A stretch of DNA of 64,000 nt from Novosphingobium ginsenosidimutans (GTDB lineage Bacteria; Pseudomonadota; Alphaproteobacteria; Sphingomonadales; Sphingomonadaceae), in assembly GCF_007954425.1 (NCBI RefSeq), contig NZ_CP042345.1:2850001-2914000 (forward strand), read 5' to 3'. A model generated the notes under the pieces. It ran no database searches, had not been told where the DNA came from, and worked only from the letters and a program-made list of their open reading frames with translations. The position numbers and the translations under genes are program-made. Positions 9,559 to 19,068 of the stretch are shown piece after piece; the first letter of the stretch is position 1, and each line of letters begins with the position of its first letter.

Positions 9559-9945
9559 ATGGAACAGCCCGATCCCTCATTGGTGAAAGAAGCCTCGGCT
9601 GATGCCGCTGAGCGTTCGCTGGTCGACGACGTGCGTGAGCTCGTCGCCGACGGGCGGACGCTGCTTGAGGCTGAACTGGCCTACCAGAAGTCCCGCGCGG
9701 CTCTGGCTGGCCGCACCGCCAAGAGCATGGCGGGCTGGATCGCTCTGGCGCTCAGCCTGGTGTTCTTCGCATTGATGGCGCTGGTTATGGGAATGTTGCT
9801 TGCCCTGGCCCCGCTGATCGGGGGACTCGGGGCCACCCTCGTGGTGGTGGCAGTCCTGCTGGCCGCTGCTGCGTTCAGCGGCTGGGTTGCGGCGAAGCGC
9901 TGGAACGCGATGTCGCGGCGGCTGAGCGAGGATGACGCGGCATGA
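9559..9945 (+). CDS. Phage holin family protein (YqjE-like)
   Basis: The 128-residue protein has an N-terminal amphipathic helix (residues 15-50) and two close membrane helices (about 55-80 and 83-108), the pattern of the YqjE/holin-X superfamily. Despite the family name there are no phage genes nearby, and YqjE homologues are ordinary inner-membrane proteins encoded next to YqjD. The stop overlaps the next start (ATGA at 9942-9945). The function is unknown; an envelope or ribosome-membrane role is inferred from its partner. Confidence 0.8.
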   Translation: MEQPDPSLVKEASADAAERSLVDDVRELVADGRTLLEAELAYQKSRAALAGRTAKSMAGWIALALSLVFFALMALVMGMLLALAPLIGGLGATLVVVAVLLAAAAFSGWVAAKRWNAMSRRLSEDDAA

Positions 9946-10280
9946 GCGGGTTCGAGATGGATCGCGCCAACCGCAAGGCAGCCTGGAGCCTGTTCGAAGG
10001 GCGTCTGGCGCAGGTCAAGGAAGACCTCGCCGCGCGAGGCATCAAAGGCCGGATCGTTGCCAAGGCCAAGGAAGACGCCCTGGCAGTTGCAAACGAGGCC
10101 GTGGCAGTCGCCAAAGACAACAAGGGCCTGGTCGCGGCCACGATCGCCGCCTTGCTTGCCTGGATGTTCCGTGAGCCCCTGTTCAATCTGCTGAAGTCGC
10201 GTCGCGATGCGCAAGGTGACGTTCAGCCGGAACCTGCCAATGACGATTTCGACGAAGCGCTTGAGGAGCCGGCCCAATGA
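9942..10280 (+). CDS. Hypothetical protein with a single membrane helix, in the YqjD/E-like cluster
   Basis: I do not recognise a family. The 112-residue product has a charged helical N-terminal half (about residues 5-55), one hydrophobic segment (VAATIAALLAWMFREPLFNLL, about 65-85) and an acidic tail. It overlaps both neighbours by four bases (ATGA), so translation is coupled through the cluster. Size and place suggest a YqjK-like third member, but no sequence motif proves it. Confidence 0.7.
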   Translation: MSGFEMDRANRKAAWSLFEGRLAQVKEDLAARGIKGRIVAKAKEDALAVANEAVAVAKDNKGLVAATIAALLAWMFREPLFNLLKSRRDAQGDVQPEPANDDFDEALEEPAQ

Positions 10281-10714
10281 GCAAGCCCGAACCCCGCCAG
10301 GAACGGATCGCAGCCAAGATCGCCGCTTCGCAAGAACGGCTTGATCGCAATAGCAGCACCCGCCCTGCCCTTCCGTCCAAGGATGCCTATCCGCCTGAGG
10401 ATTATCGCTCGCTGATCGCCGAATATCCGTGGCTGGCCGTTGCAGCCGGTGCAGGCTTGGGTCTGCTGGCCGGCGCGCTGATGCCCAAGAAGACTGGCAG
10501 CAAGTTCGGCAAGCGTGCGCTCAGCCTGGCAATCGCCGCTGGCGAAATCGGTCTGGCGCTGAGCAAGCAGGCCGGCGAACGTGCTGGTGAAGCGGGACGG
10601 GATGGGCTGTCACTGGCCAAGCAAGGCGGCAAGCAGGTCCGCTCAACCGCTCGCAACACTGGCGCAACCATCGCGCGTGAGGCGATCAAGCTGGCGGCGC
10701 GCGTCCGGAAATAG
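10277..10714 (+). CDS. Hypothetical protein with a glycine-rich membrane helix, in the YqjD/E-like cluster
   Basis: The 145-residue product has a charged N terminus (residues 1-45), a glycine-rich hydrophobic segment (EYPWLAVAAGAGLGLLAGALM, about 48-68) resembling the DUF883 membrane anchor, and a basic helical C-terminal half. It is the last of four coupled genes and is followed 10 bases later by a stable hairpin. It may be a second YqjD-like anchor protein with its membrane helix in the middle of the chain. Confidence 0.7.
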   Translation: MSKPEPRQERIAAKIAASQERLDRNSSTRPALPSKDAYPPEDYRSLIAEYPWLAVAAGAGLGLLAGALMPKKTGSKFGKRALSLAIAAGEIGLALSKQAGERAGEAGRDGLSLAKQGGKQVRSTARNTGATIAREAIKLAARVRK

Positions 10715-10723
10715 CCCGCACAC

Positions 10724-10744
10724 CCCTTGCGCGAAACGCAAGGG
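10724..10744 (+). terminator. Hairpin ending the YqjD/E-like cluster
   Basis: CCCTTGCG (10724-10731) and CGCAAGGG (10737-10744) form a perfect 8-bp stem around CGAAA, starting 10 bases after the stop. No T-run follows, so it may stabilise the mRNA end or work with Rho instead of terminating alone. Confidence 0.45.
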
Positions 10745-10786
10745 ACGCTAAAGGCGCGCCATCCACCCTCCCCCGGGATATTTGCG

Positions 10787-11020
10787 ATGAGCAGCCAGAA
10801 ACTTCACCTTGTGATGGGCGGTCGCGTCAGCGATCCGCAAACGCTTGAATTTACCGATCTTGCCGCGCTCGACCTGGTCGGCGTCTACGGCACTTACGCC
10901 GAGGCTGAGGAAGCCTGGCGCGACAAAGCGCAGCGCACGGTCGACGACGCTGAAATGAAGTATGTCGTGGTGCACCTGCACCGCCTGCTTGAGCCGGAAC
11001 AGCTCAAGCGGCCGGAATGA
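10787..11020 (+). CDS. DUF4170 domain-containing protein
   Basis: The 77-residue protein starts MSSQKLHLVMGGRVSDP and contains the DUF4170 pattern: GVYGTYAEAEEAWRDKAQRTVDDAEMKYVVVHLH. The family is small, cytoplasmic and common in alphaproteobacteria; its function is not known. An in-frame ATG at 10727 would place part of the upstream hairpin in the coding sequence, so 10787 is preferred. It converges with greA across a short hairpin. Confidence 0.85.
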   Translation: MSSQKLHLVMGGRVSDPQTLEFTDLAALDLVGVYGTYAEAEEAWRDKAQRTVDDAEMKYVVVHLHRLLEPEQLKRPE

Positions 11021-11025
11021 AGTCG

Positions 11026-11044
11026 TCCCGGACCCGTTCCGGGA
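11026..11044. terminator. Symmetric hairpin between convergent DUF4170 and greA genes
   Basis: TCCCGGA (11026-11032) and TCCGGGA (11038-11044) form a perfect 7-bp stem with loop CCCGT, filling the 24-base gap between two convergent stops. It has no T-run on either strand, so a bidirectional terminator role is only suggested by position. Confidence 0.4.
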
Positions 11045-11521
11045 TCAGACGAACTCGATCTTCTGCACCAGATAGGACCGGTCGCCTGCGGGTACGGTCA
11101 CTTCGATCTCATCCTCAACCCGGCGGCCGATCAGGGCGCGGCCGAGCGGCGAGTTGTAGCTGATCCGGCCGACCTTGGCGTCCGCCTCATAGGGGCCGAC
11201 AATCTGGTACCTCACCGGATTGTCATCGTCATCGAGCAGCGTGACGGTGGCACCAAAAATGATCTTGTCGCCCGACAGCGTCGCCGGATCGATGATCTGG
11301 GCGCGGCTGACCTTGTCCTCCAGGTCGGCGATCGACATTTCGACCTGGCCCTGGCGCTCCTTGGCGGCATGGTATTCCGCGTTTTCGGAGAGGTCACCGT
11401 GGGCGCGCGCCTCCTCGATCGCATCAACGATCTTTGGCCGCTCCTCACGCAGCGCCTTCAACTCGGCGATCAGCTTTTCATAGCCTTCCGCCAGCATCGG
11501 CAGCTTTTCGACACTTGCCAT
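11045..11521 (-). CDS. greA: Transcription elongation factor GreA
   Basis: GreA rescues backtracked RNA polymerase by stimulating transcript cleavage. The 158-residue length is standard. The N-terminal coiled coil carries the acidic tip signature [18 protein letters not shown] (about residues 38-55), with the conserved Asp and Glu that reach the polymerase active site. The C-terminal FKBP-like domain includes [17 protein letters not shown]. It lies downstream of carB on the same strand after a 107-base gap, so it may be partly cotranscribed or have its own promoter. Confidence 0.96.
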   Translation of the reverse strand: MASVEKLPMLAEGYEKLIAELKALREERPKIVDAIEEARAHGDLSENAEYHAAKERQGQVEMSIADLEDKVSRAQIIDPATLSGDKIIFGATVTLLDDDDNPVRYQIVGPYEADAKVGRISYNSPLGRALIGRRVEDEIEVTVPAGDRSYLVQKIEFV

Positions 11522-11628
11522 TCCGTCCGTTCCTTCTGACCGCCCCGTTTAGCGACTAGAACCCTGCCCCGCATCCCTCAGGGGATTGCAGGCAGTGCCG
11601 TCGCGATGTGGGGGAAAACGCGATCTAC

Positions 11629-14600
11629 TCAAGCATAATAGTCTTGCAGGCTGCGAACTTCAAGTTTCGCCCCCCGCAAGGCTGCAATCGCCTCTGCCGC
11701 CGCCACCGATGCCGCGGCCGTCGTGAAATACGGCACCTTGCCAGTAAGCGCCGAAGCGCGGATCGACTGCGAATCCTTCAGGCTCTGCCAGCCCTCGGTG
11801 GTATTGAAGATCAGCGCGACATCGCCATCGATGATCCGGTCGACGATGTGCGGCCGCCCTTCGGCCACCTTGTTGACCGCTTCGACCGGCAGGCCTGCTT
11901 CGGCAAGGTAACGCTGCGTCCCGCCCGTGGCGATGATGGTGAAGCCCAGGTCGATGAGCTGTTTGATCGCCGGCAGGATCACCGGCTTGTCGGTATCCTT
12001 GACCGAGACGAACACCACCCCGCCCTGCGGCAGGACCATGCCCGCGCCCAGCTGAGCCTTGGCGAAGGCTGTGGCGAAATTGCTGTCGATGCCCATGACT
12101 TCGCCGGTGGACTTCATCTCCGGGCTGAGCACCGGATCGACCCCCGGGAAGCGCGCAAACGGGAAGACCGCTTCCTTGACCGCCATGTAATCGAGCTCGC
12201 GCTTGAACGGCGGAAAGTCCTTGAGCTTCTCACCGGCCATGACCCGCGCCGCGATCTTGGCAACCGGCTGGCCAATGGCCTTGGCGACGAAAGGCACGGT
12301 GCGGCTGGCGCGCGGGTTGACCTCAATCAGGTAGACCGTGCCGTCCTTCACCGCGAATTGCACGTTCATCAGCCCGCGTACGCCCAGCGCCATGGCCAGG
12401 GCGTCGGCCTGACGCTCCATTTCGGCGACGATCTCTGCCGACAGGCTGTAGGGCGGCAGGGTGCAGGCGCTATCGCCCGAGTGGATCCCGGCTTCCTCGA
12501 TGTGCTGCATGACGCCCGCGACAACGACCTGATCGCCATCGCACAGGGCATCGACATCGCATTCGATCGCATCGCGCAGATACTGGTCGATCAGAACCGG
12601 GCTATCGCCCGAAACCTGCACGGCCGTGGCGATATAGTCATCGAGCTGGGCTTCGGAATCGACGATTTCCATCGCCCGGCCGCCGAGCACGTAGCTCGGC
12701 CGCATCAGCACCGGGTAACCGATGCGATTGGCGACGGCGACGGCCTCGTCCCGGCTACGGGCAATGCCGTTGAGCGGCTGCTTGAGGCCCAGCTTATTGA
12801 CCAGCGCGGCAAACCGCTCACGGTCTTCGGCGAGGTCAATCGCGTCGGGCGAGGTGCCCAGGATCGGCACGCCGTTGTCTTCGAGGGTCTGGGCGAGCTT
12901 CAGCGGGGTCTGGCCGCCGTACTGGACTATCACGCCCAGCAGCTGGCCCTTGCTCATCTCGACGCGCAGGATTTCCAGCACGTCCTCGCCGGTCAGCGGC
13001 TCGAAATAGAGCCGGTCAGAGGTATCATAGTCGGTCGAAACCGTTTCCGGGTTGCAGTTGACCATGATCGTTTCATAGCCCGCCTCCTCCAGCGCGAAGC
13101 ACGCGTGGACGCAGCAATAGTCGAACTCGATCCCCTGCCCGATCCGGTTCGGACCGCCGCCGAGGATAACCACCTTCTTGGCGTTCGACGGGGCGGATTC
13201 GCACTCTGGCGCGCCAAAGCTGGGGCCTTCGTAAGTCGAGTACATGTAGGGCGTAACCGCCTCGAACTCGGCCGCGCAGCTGTCGATCCGCTTGAACACG
13301 GGGTGCACGCCCAGCCGCTGGCGCAGCTCGCGCACTTCTTCCTCGCTGGTCGCCCCGGCCATGGCGCGCAGGGCGTCGTGAAGCAGGCCGGAGCGGCGGG
13401 CCGAGGTTTCGCCCATGCCGCCCGCGACATGGATCCCGCGCACTGCCAGGATCGCCAATCGCTTGTCGGAAAAGCCCATCGCCTTCAGCCGGCGCAGGCC
13501 AGCCGCATCGTTGGGCAGGCCGTTTTCCATGATCGCCGTCTCTTCGGCGATGATTTCGTGGATGTGGCGTAGGAACCAGGGATCGTAATGGGTGATTGCC
13601 TGGACTTCCTCGACCGTGAAGCCTTCGCGGAAGGCCTGGCCGACGATCAGCAACCGGTCCGGCGTCTGGCGGGATAGCGCGGCGACGATGGCATCGCGGC
13701 CCGCGCCTTCGAGGTGCATGACGCGGTTGAAGCCGTCGAGCCCGGTTTCCAGCCCGCGCAGCGCCTTTTGCATCGATTCCTTGAAGTTGCGGCCAATCGC
13801 CATGACCTCACCCACCGATTTCATCGCGGTGGAGAGCAGCGGCTCGGCGCCCTTGAACTTTTCAAAGGCGAAGCGCGGGATCTTGGTGACCACGTAGTCG
13901 ATGGAGGGCTCAATGCTCGCCGGGGTGGCCCCGGTGATTTCGTTGGTCAGCTCGTCCAGCGTATAGCCGACCGCCAGCTTGGCGGCGACGCGGGCAATCG
14001 GGAAGCCGGTGGCCTTGGAGGCCAGCGCCGATGAGCGCGAGACGCGCGGGTTCATCTCGATCACGATCAGGCGGCCATCCTTGGGATTGACCGCAAACTG
14101 GACGTTCGAACCGCCGGTTTCGACCCCGATCTCGCGCAGCACAGCGATGCTGGCGTTGCGCATGATCTGGTATTCCTTGTCGGTCAGCGTCAGCGCCGGG
14201 GCGACGGTGATCGAATCCCCGGTGTGGACGCCCATCGGATCGACGTTTTCGATCGAGCAGATGATGATGCAGTTGTCGTTCCGGTCCCGGACGACTTCCA
14301 TCTCGTACTCTTTCCAGCCGAGCAGCGATTCCTCGATCAGGACTTCGGTGGTCGGGCTGGCGTCCAGGCCGGTGCGGACGATGTGTTCGAACTCGGCCTT
14401 GTTATAGGCCACGCCGCCGCCGGTGCCGCCCAGGGTAAAGCTGGGGCGGATGATCGCCGGCAGGCCAGTGCGCTCCAGCACCGCAAAGGCTTCCTCGACA
14501 TTGTGGGCAATGCCGGAGCGGGCCGATTCCAGCCCGATCTTGGTCATCGCCTCACGGAACCGCATCCGGTCCTCGGCCTTGTCGATCGCATCGGCATCGG

Positions 14601-14952
14601 CGCCAATCATCTTGACGCCGAACTTCTCCAGCGTGCCGTCGTTGAACAGCGCCAGCGCGGTGTTCAGCGCGGTCTGCCCGCCCATGGTGGGCAGGACGGC
14701 ATCGGGCCGCTCCTTCTCGATGATCCGGGCGACAATCTCGGGCGTGATCGGCTCGATATAGGTCGCGTCGGCGAATTCCGGATCGGTCATGATCGTCGCC
14801 GGGTTCGAGTTGACCAGAATCACCCGGTACCCCTCTTCCTTCAGCGCCTTGATTGCCTGGGTTCCGGAATAGTCGAACTCGCAGGCCTGGCCGATAATGA
14901 TCGGGCCAGCGCCAATGACGAGGATCGAGGAGATGTCAGTGCGCTTCGGCAT
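11629..14952 (-). CDS. carB: Carbamoyl phosphate synthase, large subunit
   Basis: CarB makes carbamoyl phosphate from bicarbonate, ATP and ammonia supplied by CarA, for pyrimidine and arginine synthesis. The 1107 residues hold the expected duplicated ATP-grasp halves, starting [20 protein letters not shown] and repeating [20 protein letters not shown] near residue 590. The C-terminal allosteric domain has [21 protein letters not shown]. The ATG overlaps the carA stop by one base (TGATG). The length is slightly above the E. coli 1073 residues, as in other alphaproteobacteria. Confidence 0.97.
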   Translation of the reverse strand: MPKRTDISSILVIGAGPIIIGQACEFDYSGTQAIKALKEEGYRVILVNSNPATIMTDPEFADATYIEPITPEIVARIIEKERPDAVLPTMGGQTALNTALALFNDGTLEKFGVKMIGADADAIDKAEDRMRFREAMTKIGLESARSGIAHNVEEAFAVLERTGLPAIIRPSFTLGGTGGGVAYNKAEFEHIVRTGLDASPTTEVLIEESLLGWKEYEMEVVRDRNDNCIIICSIENVDPMGVHTGDSITVAPALTLTDKEYQIMRNASIAVLREIGVETGGSNVQFAVNPKDGRLIVIEMNPRVSRSSALASKATGFPIARVAAKLAVGYTLDELTNEITGATPASIEPSIDYVVTKIPRFAFEKFKGAEPLLSTAMKSVGEVMAIGRNFKESMQKALRGLETGLDGFNRVMHLEGAGRDAIVAALSRQTPDRLLIVGQAFREGFTVEEVQAITHYDPWFLRHIHEIIAEETAIMENGLPNDAAGLRRLKAMGFSDKRLAILAVRGIHVAGGMGETSARRSGLLHDALRAMAGATSEEEVRELRQRLGVHPVFKRIDSCAAEFEAVTPYMYSTYEGPSFGAPECESAPSNAKKVVILGGGPNRIGQGIEFDYCCVHACFALEEAGYETIMVNCNPETVSTDYDTSDRLYFEPLTGEDVLEILRVEMSKGQLLGVIVQYGGQTPLKLAQTLEDNGVPILGTSPDAIDLAEDRERFAALVNKLGLKQPLNGIARSRDEAVAVANRIGYPVLMRPSYVLGGRAMEIVDSEAQLDDYIATAVQVSGDSPVLIDQYLRDAIECDVDALCDGDQVVVAGVMQHIEEAGIHSGDSACTLPPYSLSAEIVAEMERQADALAMALGVRGLMNVQFAVKDGTVYLIEVNPRASRTVPFVAKAIGQPVAKIAARVMAGEKLKDFPPFKRELDYMAVKEAVFPFARFPGVDPVLSPEMKSTGEVMGIDSNFATAFAKAQLGAGMVLPQGGVVFVSVKDTDKPVILPAIKQLIDLGFTIIATGGTQRYLAEAGLPVEAVNKVAEGRPHIVDRIIDGDVALIFNTTEGWQSLKDSQSIRASALTGKVPYFTTAAASVAAAEAIAALRGAKLEVRSLQDYYA

Positions 14953-16118
14953 CAGGCGAGGCCTTCGATGAATTTCTGAAAGAGATAGAAGCTGTCCATC
15001 GGCCCCGGCGATGCCTCGGGGTGATACTGCACCCCGAAAGCCTTCTTGCCCTTGATGGCGATGCCGCAGTTGCTGCCGTCGAACAGCGAAACGTGGGTTT
15101 CCTCGACATTGTCCGGCAGGGCGGTGTTATCCACCGCGAAGCCATGGTTCATCGAGGTGATCTCCACCACGCCGTCTGCCAGCCGCTTGACCGGATGGTT
15201 CGCGCCGCGGTGGCCCTGGTGCATCTTGGTGGTCTTGGCCCCGGCGGCGAGGCCGAGCATCTGGTGGCCGAGGCAGATACCGAAGACCGGAATATCGCGT
15301 TCCAGCAGGCCCTGGATAACCGGCACGGCATAGGCGCCGGTCGCGGCGGGATCGCCCGGGCCGTTGGAAAGGAACACGCCGTCCGGCTCCAGCGCCAGCA
15401 CACCGCTCAGCGGCGTCTGCGCGGGGACAACGGTAACCTTGGCACCGGCCTTCACCAGGTTGCGGAAGATGTTGTCCTTCGCGCCGTAATCGATCGCCAC
15501 CACATGCGGGCGCTTGTCATGGGGTGAGCGGCCATAGCCCTTGCCCAGGGTCCAGACGCTGCCTTCCCAGTTTTCGATCTCTTCGCGGCTGACCACGCGG
15601 GCAAGGTCCATGCCTTCCAGCCCCGGCCAGTCCTGCGCGCGCTTGATCAGGGCGGGAATGTCAAACTTGCCGTCCGGCGCATGGGCGATCACCGCGTTGG
15701 GCGCACCGGACAGGCGGATGCGGCGGGTCAATGCGCGGGTGTCGATTCCGGCGAGGCCAATCTTGCCCTTGCTGGTCAACCAATCGCCAAAGGTGCCCGT
15801 CGAGCGGAAGTTGCTGGGCGCGGTCACGTCTTCGCGCACCACACAGCCGACCGCACCATCGACGTGGCTTTCCAGGTCTTCCTCGTTCACGCCGACATTG
15901 CCGATATGCGGGAAGGTAAAGGTGACGACCTGCCCGGCATAGCTGGGATCGGTCATGACTTCCTGATAGCCGGTCATTGCGGTGTTGAAGCAAACCTCGC
16001 CCACTGCGGCACCGCTCGCGCCGAAGCCGTGGCCCCAGAGCACCGTGCCATCGGCAAGCACAAGGACTCCCGTCGCACCCTGTGGTTGGGGTGCGTGCGA
16101 AGAGGCGGCGTCGGCCAT
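14952..16118 (-). CDS. carA: Carbamoyl phosphate synthase, small (glutaminase) subunit
   Basis: CarA hydrolyses glutamine and passes ammonia to CarB. The 388-residue protein has the N-terminal CPSase_sm domain ([20 protein letters not shown], residues 27-46) and a C-terminal class I glutamine amidotransferase. The nucleophile elbow is VFGICLGHQ, and the late catalytic His/Glu are in [15 protein letters not shown] 16118 is chosen over an in-frame codon at 16196 because that longer start lies within the predicted promoter. A promoter at 16168-16196 would give a leader of about 43 bases. Confidence 0.96.
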   Translation of the reverse strand: MADAASSHAPQPQGATGVLVLADGTVLWGHGFGASGAAVGEVCFNTAMTGYQEVMTDPSYAGQVVTFTFPHIGNVGVNEEDLESHVDGAVGCVVREDVTAPSNFRSTGTFGDWLTSKGKIGLAGIDTRALTRRIRLSGAPNAVIAHAPDGKFDIPALIKRAQDWPGLEGMDLARVVSREEIENWEGSVWTLGKGYGRSPHDKRPHVVAIDYGAKDNIFRNLVKAGAKVTVVPAQTPLSGVLALEPDGVFLSNGPGDPAATGAYAVPVIQGLLERDIPVFGICLGHQMLGLAAGAKTTKMHQGHRGANHPVKRLADGVVEITSMNHGFAVDNTALPDNVEETHVSLFDGSNCGIAIKGKKAFGVQYHPEASPGPMDSFYLFQKFIEGLA

Positions 16119-16167
16119 GGGGAGGCGCTCCGAATAATGGGGTTCCAGCGATGTCGCTAAGGCACCG

Positions 16168-16196
16168 CCGCTAGAGGGGATGACCCCCAGCGTCAA
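16168..16196 (-). promoter_or_regulatory. Predicted sigma70 promoter of carAB
   Basis: On the minus strand TTGACG (16196-16191) is followed after 17 bases by TAGCGG (16173-16168), which places the start of transcription near 16161. The spacer contains the near-palindrome GGGGGTCATCCCC. It sits in the divergent gap with yqeY. Confidence 0.5.
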
Positions 16197-16267
16197 CCTA
16201 GGAAAAGGCGAAAAATCCGGCTAGGCGGGTTCTTTCCCCAATCCTCGCCAAAACGCTGAGAGAGATA

Positions 16268-16720
16268 ATGCTGAGAGATACCATCAAGGCCGCCCAGATC
16301 GAATCGATGAAGGCCGGCGACAAGGCCCGACTGGCCGCCGTCCGCCTGATTCTCGCCAAGCTCAAGGACAAGGACATCGAACTGCGCACCGCGGCCAATG
16401 TACCCGATGACGACGTGGTGGTGACCGATGTGCTCCAGAAGATGGCCAAGCAGCGCCGCGAATCGATCACGCTTTATGAGCAGGGCGGCCGTCAGGAGCT
16501 GGCCGAGATCGAAAAGGCCGAACTGGCCGTGATCGAGACCTTCCTGCCCCAGCAAATGGGTGAGGACGAGGTCAAGGCCGCAATCGCCGCGATCATCACC
16601 GAAACCGGCGCAGAAGGCATGAAGGATATGGGCAAGGTCGTCGGCGCACTTAAGGCCAAGCACGGGACGCAGATCGATATGGGCAAGGCCAGCCAACTCG
16701 TTAAATCCGCCTTGGCGTGA
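16268..16720 (+). CDS. GatB/YqeY domain-containing protein
   Basis: The 150-residue protein is a stand-alone YqeY domain, the helical module that in GatB binds tRNA. It begins MLRDTIKAAQIESMKAGDKARLAAVRLILAKLKDKDIELR, with the later markers LPQQMGEDEVKAAIAAII and GAEGMKDMGKVVGALK. Stand-alone YqeY proteins have no proven reaction. It commonly sits just before dnaG-rpoD; here a DUF559 gene separates them. Confidence 0.92.
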   Translation: MLRDTIKAAQIESMKAGDKARLAAVRLILAKLKDKDIELRTAANVPDDDVVVTDVLQKMAKQRRESITLYEQGGRQELAEIEKAELAVIETFLPQQMGEDEVKAAIAAIITETGAEGMKDMGKVVGALKAKHGTQIDMGKASQLVKSALA

Positions 16721-17229
16721 TTTTCAAAAACCTCCCCTCCCGCCTGCGGGAGGGGCCGGGGGAGGGCCTGTTACCGGAGCGCAAGTTGGACGAAGACTGG
16801 TTCAAGTCGAACGACAAGGGCTATTCCCGCCCAACCTTGCGTTCGCGCCAGCTCCGCCGCAATGCGACCGAGGCCGAACGCAAGCTTTGGCCACACCTAA
16901 GTGCGCGGAAACTGCGCGGTGTCCGCTTCAATCGGCAGTACCCGATCGGCCAGTTCATTTGCGACTTCGTTTCGCGTGAACGGCGGCTGGTGATTGAGCT
17001 GGATGGTGGGCAGCATGCCTTTTCCACCGAATATGACGCACGGCGCACAGCCTTCCTCGAAGTGCAGGGTTACAAGGTGCTGCGCTTCTGGAACAATGAG
17101 GTTCTCGACAATCTGGACGGTGTTTTGGCTGTGATCGGGCAGACTCTTGAAAACATGCCCTCCCCCAGCCCCTCCCGTAGGCGGGAGGGGAGCCTGTGGG
17201 CTCGCCCGCTGCGCGGCGAGAAATCCTAG
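16717..17229 (+). CDS. DUF559 endonuclease-like domain protein
   Basis: The core (about residues 40-145) has the DUF559 pattern related to very-short-patch-repair endonucleases. RQLRRNATEAERKLWPHL is followed by FNRQYPIGQFICDFVSRERRLVIELDGGQH, which carries the D-x(n)-ExDGxQH catalytic residues of the PD-(D/E)XK fold, then RTAFLEVQGYKVLRFWNNEVL. The natural substrate is unknown. The frame opens at GTG 16717 in the yqeY stop and its first and last 20-odd residues are translated inverted repeat, so the true start may lie further inside. The stop is immediately followed by the dnaG ATG. Confidence 0.8.
   Translation: MIFKNLPSRLREGPGEGLLPERKLDEDWFKSNDKGYSRPTLRSRQLRRNATEAERKLWPHLSARKLRGVRFNRQYPIGQFICDFVSRERRLVIELDGGQHAFSTEYDARRTAFLEVQGYKVLRFWNNEVLDNLDGVLAVIGQTLENMPSPSPSRRREGSLWARPLRGEKS
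16732..16772 (+). repeat. Left inverted repeat of the DUF559 element
   Basis: This 41-base arm contains a tight hairpin, CCCCTCCCG (16734-16742) with CGGGAGGGG (16747-16755), followed by CCGGGGGAGGG and CCTGTT. It matches the reverse complement of 17152-17192 at 38 of 41 positions. It is read through as the start of the DUF559 reading frame. Confidence 0.85.
17152..17192 (-). repeat. Right inverted repeat of the DUF559 element
   Basis: Reverse complement of the left arm with three mismatches. CCCCTCCCG (17169-17177) pairs with CGGGAGGGG (17182-17190) across TAGG. It encodes the tail residues SPSPSRRREGS. A further CTCGCC/GGCGAG hairpin follows at 17201-17220, just before dnaG. Confidence 0.85.
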
Positions 17230-19068
17230 ATGCTCAGCCCCCAATGGCTTGATGAACTCCGCGCCCGGGTGACGCTGTCCAGCGTCATTTCCCGGACGAC
17301 GCGGCTCACCAAGGCGGGGCATGAATTCAAGGCCTGCTGCCCGTTCCACAACGAGAAGAGCCCCAGCTTCACGGTCAACGACCAGAAGGGGTTCTATCAC
17401 TGCTTTGGCTGCGGGGCGCATGGCGATGTGATCCGCTGGATGACCGACCAGCGCGGCCTGTCGTTCATGGATGCGATCAAGGAGCTGGCGAGCGAGGCCG
17501 GGCTGGAAGTCCCCGCCCCCGATCCGCGCGCGGCCCAGGCCGCAGAGCAGCGGGACAGCCTGCACGATGTGATGAAGGCCGCGCAGGACTGGTTTGTGGC
17601 GCAGCTCGCCGGGCCGGAGGGCGATAAGGCCCGCGCCTATCTCGCCACGCGTGGGTTCGATGCCCATACATTGCAGCGCTTCGGCTTCGGCTATGCACCG
17701 GAAGGCCGCCAAGCCTTGAAGGCGGCGCTGAAGGATGTGCCCGAAGCCAAGCTGATCGAGGCGGGCCTGCGCATCGCAGTTGAAGACAAGGAACCCTATG
17801 ACCGGTTCCGCGGCCGGCTGATGCTGCCGATCGAGGACGCGCGCGGGCGCGTAATTGCCTTTGGCGGCCGTATTCTTGATGCGCAGAAGACCGATGCGCC
17901 CAAGTACCTGAACTCACCCGATACGCCTCTGTTCGACAAGGGTCGCACGCTCTACAATCTCCACCGCGCTGGCCCAGCGAGCCGCCAGACCGGGCGGATC
18001 GTGGTGGTTGAAGGCTATATGGACGTGATCGCTCTGGCCGCAGCCGGAATTGCCGATGCCGTCGCGCCGCTGGGTACCGCGCTGACCGAACGGCAGATCG
18101 AACTGCTGTGGCGATTGGTTGAAGCGCCAGTCCTCTGCTTTGACGGCGATGCTGCCGGACAGCGCGCCGCCATGCGGGCGATCACCCGCGCCCTGCCCCT
18201 ACTCCGCCCTGCTCATTCGCTCAAGATTGTCCGCCTGCCACCGGGGCTGGATCCCGATGACCTGATCAAGCAGCAGGGCGTCGCAGCGATGGAAGCCCAG
18301 CTCGCCAATGCCCGCTCGCTGATCGAGGTGCTGTGGGAACATGAGCGCGATTCCGCTCCGCTCGCCACGCCGGAGGACAAGGCCGGGCTCAAGGCGCGGC
18401 TGCTGGCCCATGTCGAGACGATTGCCGATCGCGACATCCAGGCGCTCTACCGGCGCGAACTGCTTGAGCGATTCTCAGATTTCGCTTTTCCCCGCCGCGA
18501 GAGCCGCGACGGCCGCGACTGGCGCAAGCCTTCCGCGCCGCCGCGGCGGGCCTCGGCCGTTCTTCGCGCTCCCCCGCGCGATGCGCTTTCGGCCGCGGTA
18601 CTGACCGGATTGCTGCGCTTTCCGGACCAGATTCACCGTCATGCCGAGGTGCTGGGTCAGGCGGGACTGGCCGATCCGCGCTTTGATGTACTGCTGGATG
18701 CAGCCGACTCGGCGGCAACGCTTGAAAAGGGGGCGATGGAACCCATATTGGCCAAACGGGGTATGGCTGCCCCGACCCCAGAGGAATATGCCGCAATGCG
18801 CTTTGGCTTTCTGGCCGATGCCATTCCACCGGAACAGGCCCGCGCCGAGCTTGCCCAGGCAATCGGCTTGCTGGTCGAGCGTCCGGCGCTGGAAGCGGCG
18901 TTGGCAGCGGCCACAAAGCGGTTTGAAAGCGACCTTTCCGAGGGGGCCTATGCCGAACAGCAGCGGCTGTTGAAGAGAAAACTGGAATTCGATGCGCGCT
19001 TGCGGCAAATGGCCAGCGCGCGAGCGGGGGCGGCGCTGTCTTCCCCTGCCAAACCAATGGCGGACTAA
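17230..19068 (+). CDS. dnaG: DNA primase
   Basis: DnaG makes RNA primers for replication. The 612-residue protein has the N-terminal CHC2 zinc finger with Cys37, His40, Cys58 and Cys61 ([12 protein letters not shown] through [11 protein letters not shown]). The Toprim core has [11 protein letters not shown] near residue 260 and [12 protein letters not shown] near 300, which supply the metal-binding acidic residues. The C-terminal helicase-binding part is variable. The ATG abuts the DUF559 stop, and the stop overlaps rpoD by one base (TAATG), so dnaG and rpoD are coupled; no rpsU is present. Confidence 0.97.
   Translation: MLSPQWLDELRARVTLSSVISRTTRLTKAGHEFKACCPFHNEKSPSFTVNDQKGFYHCFGCGAHGDVIRWMTDQRGLSFMDAIKELASEAGLEVPAPDPRAAQAAEQRDSLHDVMKAAQDWFVAQLAGPEGDKARAYLATRGFDAHTLQRFGFGYAPEGRQALKAALKDVPEAKLIEAGLRIAVEDKEPYDRFRGRLMLPIEDARGRVIAFGGRILDAQKTDAPKYLNSPDTPLFDKGRTLYNLHRAGPASRQTGRIVVVEGYMDVIALAAAGIADAVAPLGTALTERQIELLWRLVEAPVLCFDGDAAGQRAAMRAITRALPLLRPAHSLKIVRLPPGLDPDDLIKQQGVAAMEAQLANARSLIEVLWEHERDSAPLATPEDKAGLKARLLAHVETIADRDIQALYRRELLERFSDFAFPRRESRDGRDWRKPSAPPRRASAVLRAPPRDALSAAVLTGLLRFPDQIHRHAEVLGQAGLADPRFDVLLDAADSAATLEKGAMEPILAKRGMAAPTPEEYAAMRFGFLADAIPPEQARAELAQAIGLLVERPALEAALAAATKRFESDLSEGAYAEQQRLLKRKLEFDARLRQMASARAGAALSSPAKPMAD

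Larger units (their letters stand above)
16732..17192 (+). mobile_element. Candidate repeat-bounded DUF559 element
   Basis: A 461-base unit is bounded by 41-bp inverted repeats with three mismatches. Each repeat can fold as a REP-like hairpin, and the nuclease-like core lies entirely between them. It is inserted between yqeY and dnaG, genes that are usually adjacent. No target-site duplication is evident and no transposase is encoded. Mobility is inferred from the structure. Confidence 0.45.

Noticed and set aside
9559..9945. Prophage remnant suggested by a holin-family protein
   Set aside because: YqjE-like proteins share the holin name only through fold; no phage, integrase or lysin genes are near.
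11608..13572. Long 654-codon open frame on the plus strand
   Set aside because: It is antisense to carB, rich in Arg, His and Asp as expected for a shadow of GC-rich code, with no domain pattern.
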